DNA from: Chara braunii
Lineage: Eukaryota; Streptophyta; Charophyceae; Charales; Characeae
Reading direction: 5' to 3'
Assembly (NCBI GenBank): GCA_003427395.1
Contig: BFEA01000059.1
Coordinates: forward strand, 3,629-37,693
Length of the DNA stretch: 34,065 bases
Shown: one piece after another, positions 1-9,077 of the stretch
Layout: each line of letters begins with the position of its first letter
Position numbering within the stretch: position 1 is the first letter of the stretch
Program-made: the position numbers and the translations under genes
The notes under the pieces: generated by a model
The model's input: only the letters and a program-made list of their open reading frames with translations
What the model was told of the DNA's origin: nothing
Databases searched by the model: none

Positions 1-524
1 GTCCTAGGGTCGTCCGGTAGGGTAGGCCGTAGGGGCTAGAGGCCGAAGTGTCATAGGTCGGTAGGTGTTGGTACCGAAGCGTTGTAGGTCGGTAGGAGTC
101 CGTCCGGTACTCGACAAGAAAAGTCTAGAAGCATCCAGTCCAGTTCGACAGTCCCAAGTCCAATTTTGCAGCATGTCCCAGGAAAGTCTGAAAGCTACCG
201 GACCGACAAAATGTTTGCGGCACACAGGTTGCGGCCGACCGGTACCGGTTTGAAGCAGGCCAAGCCAAGCCCAGCGAAGCCAAGTCCTATATTTAGCTGC
301 TACAGTGCAGCGGCTGAGTGAGTGTATCCAGGGTAACGATCCGGGGTAGAGAGAGAGAGAGACAAGAGAGAGTGAGGCAAAGAGAGTCAAGTCAGAAAGA
401 GAGAGAAGAGGGGAGAGGCCATAGCTGCTATCTAGTTGAGATCAATTGCATGTGTGCGGTAGAGCTGCTGGAGATGAACATTCTTGTATATTGATAATAA
501 TATTGGAGATGACATCTTCAAGTG
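1..524. other. Unassigned sequence with GA-rich tract
   Basis: No convincing coding sequence in either strand. The stretch has a 12-bp direct repeat (TAGGTCGGTAGG at 54-65 and 85-96), a TATA-like TCCTATATTTAG near 285-297, and a GA-rich purine tract from about 349 to 413. It directly abuts the broken end of the minus-strand Ty3/Gypsy element. TATA, purine tract and an AT-rich end near 485-510 would suit an LTR of some other retroelement, but I see no second copy in the window, so this is only a possibility. Confidence 0.35.
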
Positions 525-1925
525 TTGGACATTGAAACGGCATCCCAGAAGATAGTGCTTCCAATGATTCAATGCCTCGTGCAGAGCACAGAGCTCGCGC
601 ATGTAGGTGGAAGTAGCTACCTTTTCCCAAGGCATGCGTTTGCTGTAGTACTCGAGCGGACGCAAGCCATCGCCGCCATCTTGTTGCAGCACTGCACCAA
701 TCCCATACTGGCTCGCATCCGTAATGACTATGTATGTGAGTTCGAAGTCTGCAATGTGAAGCATTGGATAACTTACGAAGGCCTCTTTCAGGGCTTGAAA
801 AGCGGTCTTGCATGTTGCATCCCACGTGTAAGATACGTTCTTGCTTGTTAATTTGGACAGCGGGCAAGTAACGAGGCATGGGCTTCCGATAGTATGGTGC
901 AAGACCAAGAAAAGAACGCAACTCACGGACATTCATGGGTTGAGGCCACTCGTGTATGACCTCAACCTTGGTTGCCTCAAGCTCAAGGCCTGCAGCAGAC
1001 AATCGGCGCCCAAGATAGATGGCGCTGTCCCTCCCAAACTCAGATTTCTCTAAGTTCAGATGGAGTCGTGTTTTCTTGAGGATGGTGAACACTTCCTCAA
1101 GGTGCTTCATGTGTTCCTCAATCGACTTGCTGAAAAATCAGAATGCCATCAAGATACACAACTACAAATCGACCAATGTGTTCGCGGAGGACCTTGTCCA
1201 TAAGACTTTGAAAGGTGGCCGGCGCGTTTGTGAGACCGAAGGGCATTACGGTGAATTTGTAAAGCCCATCGCGCGTGTCTTGAACGCAGTCTTGTGTTGG
1301 TCCGCGAGATTGACTTCAATCTGGTGGTATCCAGACTTCAAATCGATGTTGTAGAAAACCTTGCACCCACCCGCAGCATCAAGCAAATCATCTATGTGTG
1401 GCAATGGGTACACATTCTTCCTTGTGATGCGGTTTAGACCGCGGTAATCAATACACATACTGAGTTTGCATCCTTTCTTTGTGATAAACAGAACGGGTGC
1501 ACCGAATTCAGATTCACTAGGCTTTATGCATCCCTTGTCGATTATCTCATCGATTTGTTTTTGAGTTCCTCCAACTCGCCGGATCCCATACGGTATACAC
1601 AACCCCTTGGAGGACTAGCGCCTTCGACCAACTCAATCGTGTGTTTGATCGATTGCGTGGGAACTCCACGAGGTTCGGCTAAAACTTTCGAAAATCGGTC
1701 GAGTAGGCTTTGGATGCTTGTTGGGATCGGCGGGGGTGAGGGATAAAAAAAAGGATCACCTAGATCAGGTCGCAGATTATTAGTGAAGGCAACTGAATCT
1801 GAAGTGGACTCATTTGGAATAGAAGTAGATGTAGGGATAAAAGTAGACTTATCATGCAAAGTAGAATTATTACTGGCCACAAAAGTAGAAGGTACATGAG
1901 TAGGACGAACAAAGGCAACATACAA
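525..1925 (-). pseudogene. pol: Ty3/Gypsy pol remnant: RT and RNase H of copy A1
   Basis: Read from 1925 downward. A spacer with the GVPT...KHTIELVEG segment precedes the RT core, where [27 protein letters not shown] and [10 protein letters not shown] are legible (1602-1246). A frameshift follows after KTAFKTR. The catalytic box reads YLDG (1145-1156) where YLDD is expected, so the second catalytic aspartate is lost. The connection segment (RELRSFLGLA) and RNase H (DASQYGIGAVLQQ, then RELCAL) follow in shifted frames. RNase H breaks off after HWKHYLLGCRF, where unrelated sequence begins. At least two frameshifts plus the active-site change make it nonfunctional. Copy A2 confirms the alignment of every block. 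Confidence 0.85.
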
Positions 1926-1929
1926 CTGT

Positions 1930-2253
1930 TCATCCTCCTTATGCTTGCACTACTTCTTGCAGAATTGCATGGCATTAAGAAAAGCCTTTGGGGATTCGAG
2001 CTTCTCATCCAAGAGGACGGGACACGCATTCCCTTGTGAATCTTTGACAATAAAAAGCGGCTCCTTCCACTTGGTCCATTCACATTGGGACTGTAACCAG
2101 TCCAACCCCGGGACTACATCGAAGTGACACTTGTCAAGGGCATAAAAGTTTAACGCGTGTGTGATAGTATTGTCTTGGTCAAAGATAGTGCGCACACCTT
2201 TGACTGCATGCGTGGATGAAACAACATCTTTGTTGCCTTCTTGAGTCCGACAA
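1930..2253 (-). pseudogene. pro: C-terminal part of the A1 aspartic protease region, downstream of the LINE
   Basis: The frame from 2195 to 1950 reads through THALNFYALDKCHFDVVPGL and a KWKEPLFIVKD segment. It matches the A2 protease region (19790-20020), which is continuous there. In A1 this piece is separated from its N-terminal half (6335-6600) by the LINE. The family makes a pepsin-like protease that cleaves Gag-Pol in the particle; here it cannot be made as one protein. The match to A2 runs to GTCCGACAA at 2253, which places the LINE junction to within a base or two. Confidence 0.8.
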
Positions 2254-2398
2254 CAACGGCTCCAATCCTTTGCTCAACAACGTTGGGAAGGAATACGGAT
2301 CAGGGGTAGAATGACACGTCACCAAAAGGAAGGTTCCATGGACAGGAAATTCTTCAGCATGGCCCGGGCACGGATGAGGAGGACAAGAATATAAGTGC

Positions 2399-3338
2399 TG
2401 TATGATCCACAGTCAGGTCACACAAACGTGGCAACCACCACCCCCCACTGCACTCAGATAGCCAGAGCCTTTTATAAAGATTTATTTACCTCTAGGTGCG
2501 GTCATAGGGGGGAGGAGGTCAGGATGAAGGAAATTGCAAAATTTTAAAACCCAATGACGAAATCCTTGACAGACCAGCAAAAAATGTACCTGGATCGGCC
2601 CCTGGCCAAAGAGGAAATCTGGTCCGCAATGATGCAGATGGACGAGCAGAAAACCCCAGGGGCAGACGGCCTCTCGAAGGAGTTATGGGAAACCTTCTGG
2701 CGACAGATGGCCCCCGATCTGATGGACTTCTACCGCTCGGTTTGGGAGACTGGGGGGATGGGGGAATTGGTGGGGCAAGGTATCCTCACCCTGCTGCATA
2801 AAAAAGGCGACGTGATGGACATTAGAAATTATCGTCTTATAACCCTCCTCACGGTCGTCTACAAGATGTTGGCGAAAGCCTTGGCAAACCGGTTAATCCC
2901 GGTCCTGGACCAGATCATCCATCCTACACAAACTGGCTTTATTAAGAGCCGCAGGATCCACGATAACATTCTGTTGGTAAATGAACTGCTCAAGATAACC
3001 AGGCAGGACAAACACAATGCGGCGGTGGTCTTCATAGATTTCGAGAAGGCATACGATCATGTTGACTGACGGTTTCTGGACAGTTGCATGGAAAAAATGA
3101 ACATAGGCCCAATTTTCCGCCGTTGGTCTGAAATCCTTCACCACAACGCGACTACGAGCGTCCAAATCAATGGCAGACTTGCGCCACCGTTTCCGCTGCA
3201 ACGGTCGGTCCGCCAGGGCGATCCTCTAGCACCCTTCCTGTTTATAATAGTAATGGAGGCCTTGGCGACAAACCTCCGCGCAAATAAGGACCTGATGAAA
3301 CTGCAAATTTCGGCTATTCTGGAGGATGCAATCCCCAT
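2399..3338 (+). pseudogene. LINE ORF2 reverse transcriptase, N-terminal half (broken)
   Basis: One frame carries ARAFYKDLFT (the linker before the RT in L1-type ORF2), an in-frame TAA at 2548-2550, then the RT core: KTPGADGLSKELW, GILTLLHKKGD, NYRLITLLTVVYKMLAKALANRL, TQTGFIKSRRIHDNILL, and motif A as FIDFEKAYDHVD. A TGA at 3067-3069 stands where family members have Trp. The frame then resumes with RRWSEILHH and RSVRQGDPLAPFLFIIVMEALA (motif B). The FADD/YADD motif C expected about 20-40 residues later is missing: after DLMKLQ the frame drifts and the next recognisable block is in another frame. The enzyme would prime reverse transcription at nicked DNA; this copy cannot. Confidence 0.85.
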
Positions 3339-5798
3339 TTGCTCGACAGGTTCACAGCAGTCTCAGACATGACAGTCAATTGGGGCAATAAAACCCTGGG
3401 ATGGTGGATTCACCATCAAGGGGTGCGCCCCCCGGAGCTACCCCGGGTCAAATGGCTCCCGGAGTCAGCCCCGGTGAGAGTGCTGGGAATCATGCTAACA
3501 GCAACCGGAAGGCCGGCGTCCACCGATGAGGCGATTCTCAAACCAGCACTCGAGAAACTGGCGCACTGGAACGATCAACACACCTCCCTGGTTGGAAGGG
3601 CGCTAGTGATAAATAACGTTGTTCTGGCCGCCTTATGGTACAAATCGACAATTTGGGCGTTGAGTAAGGAAGCGGTGCGGTCACTGAAGCGACGAATAAC
3701 TGCGTTACTATGGAGAGGCACCAGTGATCTGCCGAATGTGATAAATAGAGTGGCTTGGCGGTCGGTTGTACAACCCAAGGATAAAGGGGGTCTGGGAATC
3801 CTGGACCCCACTACTCAAACCGCGACACTCACGGTTCAATGGATTAAGAGGATGATTTTTACAAAGGAGCTCCCCTAGCATGCCCTCGCGTTGGAACAGA
3901 TCGCCCGCCTGGCCCCACAAACACCGCAAACGGTTGAACCTTTGACCTGACTGGAGGATCTGTTCTGGTCCATACCGAGACGCCCCCGTACAGACCAGAT
4001 GTCAGGTAGGGGGGCTGCCCGAGGTGACCTGGCAAAAGACGACTTCTGGATCCGTTGCCTGAGGGCTTGGCGCCAACTCCCGCTCCCAGATAAACCCGGG
4101 CCATCCAGATGGGAGGAGGTTGCCAGACAACCCTTGTTTGGAAACAGAAAGATCACAGACCGTAATGGAAGGGTCTACTGCAGCTCGGCCCCCCCGTGGA
4201 ACAGTTGGGTAAGGAAAGGCATAATCAGGGTACCTCCGAGCCTATTTTCGACGTGGTACTGGCCAATACCCGAACTTTTAGGAGGTCGGGACCGACATCG
4301 ACTGCCGTTGATAAATCTGATCGGCGGCCGTCGTTTCGTTTCCGCCTCCTGAACGGTCGGAGGCCGAGTATTTTCGAACCGTCAAAGGTACTGGTGGCTT
4401 AAAGACATCTGGGATGCAGTGAGCATGGACTGGAAAACAGGCCCGCAGATGAGGACGACACTGAAACATTGCCATAACTTGGAAATGAACCTGGAACAAC
4501 TGATTTTCGCAATCCCGCTGGACTGGGTCCGCATTCTGCGCAAGGGCCCAGGACTAAAGGAGGGGGATTGGGTGGCTGTCCCAGGAGACCCAGAGAGTGT
4601 AGGGAGTGTCGTGGAGGTGCGCGCGAATGAGTCATTGGTAAACCTCTTCCACAAAAGAACAGACAATCTGCTAACCAGTTACACCCCGGAAGTGACGAGA
4701 TGGTACCTAAACACCGGCTTGTATCGGATTAGGGTGCTACACAAAAAGGACGGCTGGTTAGCATACCGGCCGGAGACTCGGTTAGCGGACCTCCCTCTAG
4801 ACCCAGAGGAGTGGCAATAGCCGCTTGCGCGCAGAATTCAGTTAGCTAAGAATGTGGATCTACTGAGCCTTTCGGTGAAAACCACGTATCAGATGCTGCG
4901 GCCCAAAGTAAACTTGAAAGATATCGTGAAGGGCCGCTGGAAATCCCATCTGAATCTGGGGGATGATGTCATCCGCCCCGTTCGGTGGTTCGCCCTCACG
5001 CGGTCAAAGCCTGCAAAGCTGGCCTCGTTGCAATGGCAGATAGAACACCGCTGCCTCCCCACTAATGACTGGCTGATCGACCGCACNTACCTGGAACAAA
5101 CANGACGGGCGCTCCCNTGGTGCAAGTCCTGCGTNTTNNTGTTNCCCTCCAGANAGATCCCTGAAACGATTGAACACATATTCATGCAATGCCCGGGGGC
5201 TGTCCTCACATGGCNATGGTGGGACANAANCTGGAGCTGTCTGGGTACNGACTCCCGGTGGNCGTGGGACTGGAGGGCGATCTTATGNGAAACCTGGTCC
5301 TCCCCCTCAGGTAGCACTTTTGAAAATAANATGTTCAAAATAGGAAGGAGGGCGGTTGTTTGGGCAATCTGGAGGAAAAGATGCATACATATCATGGAGG
5401 GGGTTTGCATAGCTGGGGAGGAAATGACGGATATGTTGAAACAATTCGTTCACCAGGAGCTCAGGGCACAATGGCAGAAAGTCAAAGACCAACTTGATAC
5501 GTTTCAGACGCAAAAAGACATAAAATACAAAATTCAGCAATTTTCANAGGACTGGCTGGGCANCGACAATGGGGGTAAGATAGCCTTCATCAAGTGGGAN
5601 GGCAGAGACGGTCCGNAGGACAACANGCACAGTAAGGAAGGCAACNGAGAGACGTTCAGNAGGGACTANTNCATTNGTTTCAAGGATTGGACAACGGTGG
5701 ACCCAAGGATCCCGCTGCGGCCGGCCTCCGATTTCCCCGACCCTTTTCCCCCGCACCCGCTGGCCATGGTAGATAGGCAATGGTACGGGATGGAGTGA
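3339..5798 (+). pseudogene. LINE ORF2 C-terminal region with zf-RVT-type motif
   Basis: A single frame carries this region, interrupted by stops at 3876 (TAG), 3948 (TGA), 4350 (TGA) and 4818 (TAG). It starts just after the deleted motif C with LDRFTAVSDMTVNWG, then the thumb-like stretch (VRVLGIML, LVGRALVINNVVLAALWY). The last part (4854-5798) reads DLLSLSVKTTYQMLR and LASLQWQIEHRCLPTNDWL, then a Cys/His cluster WCKSC...ETIEHIFMQC...W, typical of the zinc-binding domain at the end of plant L1-like ORF2. Many codons between 5087 and 5680 hold Ns, which hide part of the domain. No RNase H domain is seen. Confidence 0.8.
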
Positions 5799-6334
5799 GC
5801 ACACAGAATAAAGGGTAGATAGGAGGGCAGATAGGGGAGGGCACACGGGGTAGGAAGGGACTGCACACAGCACAGCAGCCACCACGAGCGGTAATATAGG
5901 GGGACTGCCGTAACAGGGCTGGGCACAGGGATAAGGGGAACTCCGACAAGGGAATGGGTGACACGGGCAGTTCCATGGGATAGGGAGCCCCGGGAGGATC
6001 AAGGTGCTCAGCCCCAGGAAACCCTTTTCAGAACTGGAAGTGGGGGGGCCAGGATGAAAGTGCAGATATCTGGCGCCAAGTGTAGGGTGAAGAGCCCCCC
6101 CTGCCCGACCTCCTGCTCAGTCAATCCCCTGAACTCTCAGGGTAATCAATGCTGGCAGGAGCATACTGTCAAATACGTGAGCTGAACCTGGTATATGTAA
6201 GGGACGCTGGACCCGGTTTCCAGCAGGTACTGCTCCCCACCAATAGATGGAGCCCCCCCAGGTGCTACCGGTGTCTGCTCTTACCAGCACCGCTAGCATT
6301 GACGGGCGTTTCGAAAAAAAAAAAAAAAAAAAAA
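5799..6334 (+). other. LINE 3' untranslated region and poly(A) tail
   Basis: After the last ORF2 stop there is about 515 bp without a credible reading frame, G/A-rich at first (5810-5960), then a 21-base A run at 6314-6334. Immediately after the A run, the A1 protease coding sequence resumes on the minus strand at GGGCTCTGCAAAGC. The tail fixes the strand of the LINE and its 3' end. Confidence 0.8.
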
Positions 6335-6600
6335 GGGCTCTGCAAAGCAACTTGCTTCATCCCCAAGCCCACTTTGCGTGTCCCGTGTGGTGACATACAC
6401 GTTGTGGCACCACAATCAATCAAGACACGAAGATAGCGGTGGTTAATGAGAAGTTTGAAGAAGATCAACTTAGTTGTCCCTTGAGCAAGTTGTTGCTTCA
6501 TCTCAGCCCAATGCTTTAGGTGATCCTGAAAGTCGACCTTCTCAGACTCCTCCCAAGGCTCAACATACAAAACATGACAAGCATTAGCCTTGGAATCAGT
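6335..6600 (-). pseudogene. pro: N-terminal part of the A1 aspartic protease (retropepsin)
   Basis: The minus-strand frame reads EPWEESEKVDFQDHLKHWAEM, then KLIFFKLLINHRYLRVLIDCGATTCMSP. The DCGAT box is the retropepsin active site, normally D-S/T-G-A. A2 has the same block at 19495-19670. The frame runs into the LINE at 6335 and continues, in the element's original order, at 2253 and below. Before the LINE arrived, this half may have been in frame with the rest; no stop is seen within it. Confidence 0.82.
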
Positions 6601-6719
6601 AGAAGTTGGGGCTTCAAGGGAAGACTGTTGGACCGTGACATATTTTTTGGGAGAACTATCACTGACCGGTTCAAACTCCCTTGTTGTAGAGTGTGTTGAT
6701 GAACTCTCTACACCCGATT

Positions 6720-8309
6720 CAGGTTTCCCTGCAGCCTAAAGCATCCTTGGACCTTATGATCAGTTCTCTGGCAATGAAGACAACCTCCTTCCTTCAATCT
6801 AGCCTTCCATTCAGCCTCACTGATCCGGAGGTCAACCCAAGGTTAAGTACTTTGGTTTCCGTTACCATGGGTAGTCTTTTTGAATGCACCAATGTTTTCC
6901 TCTGCGTTACTAATATCGGATTCTTGGGCCGAAGAATAGGCTGTATCAGCGTCCTGTTCTTGGCCGTCACCAAGAGTGGGGTCATCTGCTTCGGCCTTCC
7001 CTTCAGCCTCCAGCAAGTCAAGCGCAATAAGACGGTTGCTGCCACAAAACCGTCGGCGGACGAAGGTCTAAGTTTTTGTTGCTTGCTGTGGTAACGAGGT
7101 CTGCTGCCTCGAGATTGACTACATCCTTCATCAAGGAAAACCAATCAATACAACCAAAGAAATCCCTGCCTAGGCGATTTGTGAAAGTGGTGGCGATTTG
7201 TGAAAGTGGTGGGAACCGTACCTTTTACTCCATCCAAGCACGATTGCGTTGTCAGTTCCGACCCCGGTGTTGCAAAGAGTTTAATGACATGCAACTGCAA
7301 CTTGTGCATGGTGCCCTACCACTTGCCGTGCTTGAGGTCATCAAGTTGGATCCTTACTCTTGCTGCAACATATGGGTCCTTATACAGTGCAATTAGTATC
7401 TCTTGGAGAGTGGCTGTCGGGGTGATATTAAGCCACTCTGTCAGATTGGTCTTAGATTACCCAACTTGCATAGCTTGGACTTCTAGGATGCCCCTTACGA
7501 CAACCTCGACGGTTGTCCCTAGGATCAAGGACTGCTTCACAATAAATGCCCTGTACCTCAAAGTAAGCTCTCATGGAGCTAATCTAGGACTCAACATCTT
7601 CCTTGCCATTGTATCTGGACGGTATCATCACCGCCTTTCTGTCCATGTATGGACTGCTATAGCTGGGACCAGCCATTGCTGGTTCCTATCTCATGGCTGA
7701 AGCAATTGCATAATTTCATGCGCCGTCACTTGTAGCGGCAGTGGAATCTGCACCTGTTGCAGGTCCTGAAAAACTGACAACCAAGCTCAACGAAGAAGAA
7801 GAACAAGAAGGAGAAGAAGTATGGAGTGGTGCAAGGACAAAACGGTTAGCAATGAGAGGTAGGGGAAAGGAGTTTGATATATGGGCCTGATGCAGATTGG
7901 CCATTCGTTGCGTCTGGTCGTGAGGCTCCTTGGCCATTTCCGCCATCTAAGTCCGCAGCTGGTTCACCTGGTCGAGTAATTGGGACTTTAGACTAGGGCG
8001 CTCACCGAACAAGTGACAATCTATTAGGGCACGTACATATGTGACCAGATCCCTTTTCACCTCTGTATCAGACTGGGTTGAGGTTGTTTTAAAGATGGCC
8101 TCATAACCTTCAAAAGCGGTTTTCTGCTTGGCCTCTTCCTCCTCCTTTTTGGCCAGTTCCTTCTGGTAGAGGGCCTGGTACAGCGGTTTATCCTTCTGAG
8201 CTTTCAGAATCTCACAAAGCTTGGCCGCTTCCAGGTTAGAACTACTCCATCCCTCAATTGGCATAGCCTCTCTCTCTCTTCCCTCTTGTCCACGTGTCAC
8301 GACGACCAT
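6720..8309 (-). pseudogene. gag: A1 gag polyprotein remnant
   Basis: Starts at an ATG at 8309, 27 nt after the putative splice acceptor. The first 120 codons (to a TAG at 7947) match A2 gag: KPLYQALYQKELAKKEEEE and DLVTYVRALID. The same frame continues (MAEMAKEPHDQTQRMANLHQ) to 7716. The middle of gag (7100-7700) is eroded. A further block, 7144-6794, matches A2 18900-19100 (TTPLLV-type segment). Near the end a zinc knuckle reads CLHCQRTDHKVQGC (6741-6782), an intact CX2CX4HX4C. Gag packages element RNA; here an early stop and frame changes prevent a full product. Confidence 0.8.
6741..6782 (-). other. Intact CCHC zinc knuckle coding segment in A1 gag
   Basis: Minus-strand translation gives Cys-Leu-His-Cys-(4)-His-(4)-Cys, the nucleocapsid motif that binds element RNA. 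The equivalent knuckle of A2 (around 19295-19336) has lost its first cysteine. Confidence 0.75.
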
Positions 8310-8336
8310 AAAATGAATTTCAACAAAAGAAACAGA

Positions 8337-8534
8337 CTGAAAAGCACAAAGGAGAGAAAGTAGAACTCCTAGCCGGAGCGACGAAGTATTGGATTCAAAA
8401 GAGAGTTCTGACTCTGCGTTCTGGTCCGGTCAGACGAAGTATGAGATACCCTCGAGCCTAATCCGATTGGCACCAACAGGACAAACAATACCATGCACGC
8501 ACACATGGGCAACCCTTAGGTGCACAACACTTAC
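8337..8534 (-). other. Putative leader intron of A1 (198 bp)
   Basis: On the minus strand, CTCAG|GTAAGTGTTGTGCACC is the donor at 8534 and a pyrimidine tract followed by GCTTTTCAG is the acceptor, ending at 8337. Both ends are conserved in A2 (16945 and 17669), and in both copies the gag ATG lies 27-29 nt after the acceptor. The interiors differ in length (198 versus 725 bp). Splicing is an inference from motifs and conservation. Confidence 0.5.
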
Positions 8535-9061
8535 CTGAGTGGCCCGGACTCTGAGATGAAGTACAACTAACCCCCCTTCCTCATATGGTCTCCCTCACCC
8601 TAATCGCTACCTCTTCACTAGTGTCCTATCATGTAGGAGGGTCTGACTCCAACACCAAAGTGCAACGCCAAATCCCCCGTCGATGTTGAAGAACAAAGTA
8701 GCAACTTGCAGTCCCTAGATGCAGAATGGCTACCTCCCTCAAGATCTCCTACTTCAGGGACTCCCTTAAGTCACCAAAGTGTCTCCCTTAGGTCAGATTC
8801 TAGGTGCGAATGCCTCTCACTGTTGCCTCTCTCAAAATGTCACATGAAGTCCTCTTAACGTGTCTCCCCACCACAAGCTCACTCTCAATCACCCTGGTCA
8901 GGTCTAGTGTCGACCCAACACGACCTAACCACGTGGGGGCAGCTTCCCCAATCCACGCTGCCCCGCTTCCCACTTCGGACCAACCCTAACCCTAAGTGGT
9001 CAGCCCTAACCACTTAGGTTAGGGTAAGGGTGGATAAGTCAACTCTCACCAGCAAGTACAA
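8535..9061 (-). other. A1 5' leader
   Basis: Untranslated region between the primer-binding site and the putative leader intron. It is related to the A2 leader: both carry the telomere-like stem-loop near the primer-binding site and a conserved segment ahead of the donor site. No gene is seen. Confidence 0.6.
8980..9033 (-). promoter_or_regulatory. Telomere-like stem-loop in the A1 leader
   Basis: CCAACCCTAACCCTAAGTG (8980-8998) is followed after 12 nt by a near-complement at 9011-9033 with a short bulge. The same hairpin lies in A2 at 16447-16494, about 30 nt from the primer-binding site in both. In retroelements this position often holds dimerisation or packaging structures; that role is inferred only. 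The CCCTAA units resemble plant telomere repeats but come in only two or three copies. Confidence 0.6.
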
Positions 9062-9076
9062 TCCGCTCTGATATCA
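9062..9076 (-). promoter_or_regulatory. Primer-binding site of A1 (initiator-Met tRNA type)
   Basis: The minus strand reads TGATATCAGAGCGGA directly after the LTR end. It differs by one base from the TGGTATCAGAGCGGA of A2, and from the known plant retrotransposon site complementary to the 3' end of initiator methionine tRNA. It fixes which LTR is 5' and hence the orientation of A1. Confidence 0.8.
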
Positions 9077-9077
9077 A

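Larger units (their letters stand above)
2254..6334 (+). mobile_element. L1-like non-LTR retrotransposon (LINE), 5'-truncated
   Basis: A plus-strand insertion ending in a 21-A tail (6314-6334). It contains an ORF2-type RT, a long C-terminal region with a Cys/His zf-RVT-type motif, and a noncoding 3' part. The 5' end lies within ORF2: no ORF1 and no AP endonuclease are present, as expected from incomplete target-primed reverse transcription. Comparing flanks with uninterrupted copy A2 shows exact insertion between GACAA (left) and GGGCTC (right). No target duplication longer than the ambiguous A residues is visible. The RT is broken by a stop and a deletion. About 25 single-base Ns sit between 5087 and 5680. 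Confidence 0.88.

Noticed and set aside
8985-9030. Possible telomere or interstitial telomeric repeat (CCCTAA units)
   Set aside because: Only two or three units, arranged as a hairpin and conserved within the retrotransposon leader, so it belongs to the element.
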